This document shows positions 13,383 to 14,003 of a stretch of 14,003 bases of DNA, in pieces (within the stretch, counting starts at the first letter, position 1; every line of letters begins with the position of its first letter). Both the position numbers and the translations under genes were made by a program. Under the pieces are notes generated by a model that had not been told where the DNA came from, did not search any database, and saw nothing but the letters and a program-made list of their open reading frames with translations. Source of the stretch: Comamonadaceae bacterium (GTDB lineage: Bacteria; Pseudomonadota; Gammaproteobacteria; Burkholderiales; Burkholderiaceae_C); NCBI GenBank assembly GCA_947460065.1, contig CANHGF010000022.1, positions 1-14,003 on the forward strand, read 5' to 3'.

Positions 13383-13404
13383 AAGCTGAAAATTATAGCT
13401 TGCT

Positions 13405-13884
13405 TCAGAGGGCCAGTTGAACTTCAGCGCTCAGGAGCCTGCGTATCTCCGAGAGCTCCCGGCGCATGAGTTCCACGCCTTCGAGGGACATGGCGGAAAA
13501 ACTCGCAGCCACCACATTAAAGTTACTCTCGAGCAAAGGCTCTGCTGCTACCGCATCATGGCCGTCGACATCCACGCCTTCAAGCACGCCCTGGCCCTGC
13601 CGGCGACGGTCGCGCTCGGCCTGCATGAACTCCTGCAACTTGTTACGCGCGCCACTGATGGTAAAGCCCTGCTCGTACAGCAGATCACGGATGCGCCGAA
13701 TCATCAGCACCTCATGGTGCTGGTAGTAACGCCGGTTGCCGCGGCGCTTCATCGGCTTGAGCTGCGTAAATTCCTGCTCCCAGTAGCGCAGCACATGCGG
13801 TTTGACGCCGCACAACTCGCCGACCTCACCGATGGTGAAGTAGCGCTTGGCTGGTATGGGGGGAAGGACAGGCTCCAAGTGCAT
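13405..13884 (-). CDS. MerR-family transcriptional regulator
   Basis: 159 residues. The MerR-type winged helix-turn-helix lies at about 14-60: YFTIGEVGELCGVKPHVLRYW gives the HTH, and KRRGNRRYY the wing. The helix MIRRIRDLLYEQGFTISGARNKL extends the DNA-binding core. There follow a variable Gln/Asp/Ala-rich linker and a C-terminal helix (about 134-155) suited to dimerisation. No metal-binding Cys set is present (only Cys25), so a metal sensor is unlikely. In Burkholderiales such a regulator commonly lies between ihfA and tRNA-Pro, and its target is not established. The ATG at 13884 is chosen over the preceding in-frame GTG at 13887; neither has a clear ribosome-binding site. No ihfA coding is recognisable in the 119 bp that remain upstream in the window. 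Confidence 0.9.
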   Translation of the reverse strand: MHLEPVLPPIPAKRYFTIGEVGELCGVKPHVLRYWEQEFTQLKPMKRRGNRRYYQHHEVLMIRRIRDLLYEQGFTISGARNKLQEFMQAERDRRRQGQGVLEGVDVDGHDAVAAEPLLESNFNVVAASFSAMSLEGVELMRRELSEIRRLLSAEVQLAL

Positions 13885-14003
13885 CACCGCTGCGTCAAAG
13901 GAAGAAGGAATCTACTTCAAGTCGGCGCCGCGCGCAATTGATTCCAGGGAAATTTTTCGACCCGCCGTGCAAGGGTCTGGGCTGGCGCTTCTGCTGTGCT
14001 TTA

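Noticed and set aside
13885..14003. Possible 3' end of an ihfA-like gene upstream of the MerR gene
   Set aside because: Gene order made me look for it. None of the three minus-strand frames shows the IHF-alpha C-terminal block, so it is not supported within the window.

Overview
The window is high-GC bacterial chromosome with compact, mostly minus-strand gene packing. A MerR regulator beginning with the PPIPAKRYFTIGEV-type N-terminus sits just before a tRNA-Pro(GGG). Together with the homology flavour of the other proteins, this points to a betaproteobacterium of the order Burkholderiales, probably Comamonadaceae-like. That assignment is inferred from remembered family and context patterns, not from a search.

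Layout from left to right. (A) About 1-3511, minus strand: a tight four-gene cluster transcribed towards position 1. It runs exported YVTN/YncE-type beta-propeller protein, exported NodB-type polysaccharide deacetylase, integral-membrane fatty acid hydroxylase/sterol desaturase-like di-iron protein, and EI24 (CysZ-like) membrane protein cut by the window edge. Gaps are 7 bp, an ATGA overlap and 5 bp, so it looks like one operon with an envelope-related job. (B) 3652-4377, minus: rsuA, a 16S rRNA pseudouridine synthase. (C) 4378-4629: a strikingly AT-rich intergenic island with a good sigma-70-like promoter reading right. (D) 4630-5463, plus: an exported ClpP/crotonase-fold serine peptidase-like protein, the only plus-strand gene. 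(E) 5410-13067, minus: a five-gene operon made of TolC-type outer membrane channel, type I secretion ABC permease/ATPase, HlyD-type adaptor, OmpR-type response regulator and CHASE2 sensor histidine kinase. (F) 13068-13305: the operon's leader region, rich in inverted and direct repeats, plus the terminator of the preceding tRNA. (G) tRNA-Pro(GGG) and a MerR-family regulator; 13885-14003 upstream of it holds no gene I can support.

How it fits together: region E encodes a complete type I secretion machine (outer membrane channel, adaptor, inner membrane ATPase) and, in the same transcription unit, a two-component system with an extracytoplasmic CHASE2 sensor. The simplest reading is a secretion system whose expression, or a linked surface behaviour such as adhesion or biofilm formation, is tuned by its own sensor. 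No secreted substrate (RTX or repeat adhesin) is in the window. The most notable oddities are an in-frame amber codon 15 codons into what looks like the natural start of the ABC transporter gene, an unusual ATP-binding region in the histidine kinase, a 54-bp tail-to-tail coding overlap between kinase and peptidase genes, and the repeat-rich operon leader. I see no CRISPR array, insertion sequence, integrase or phage gene.
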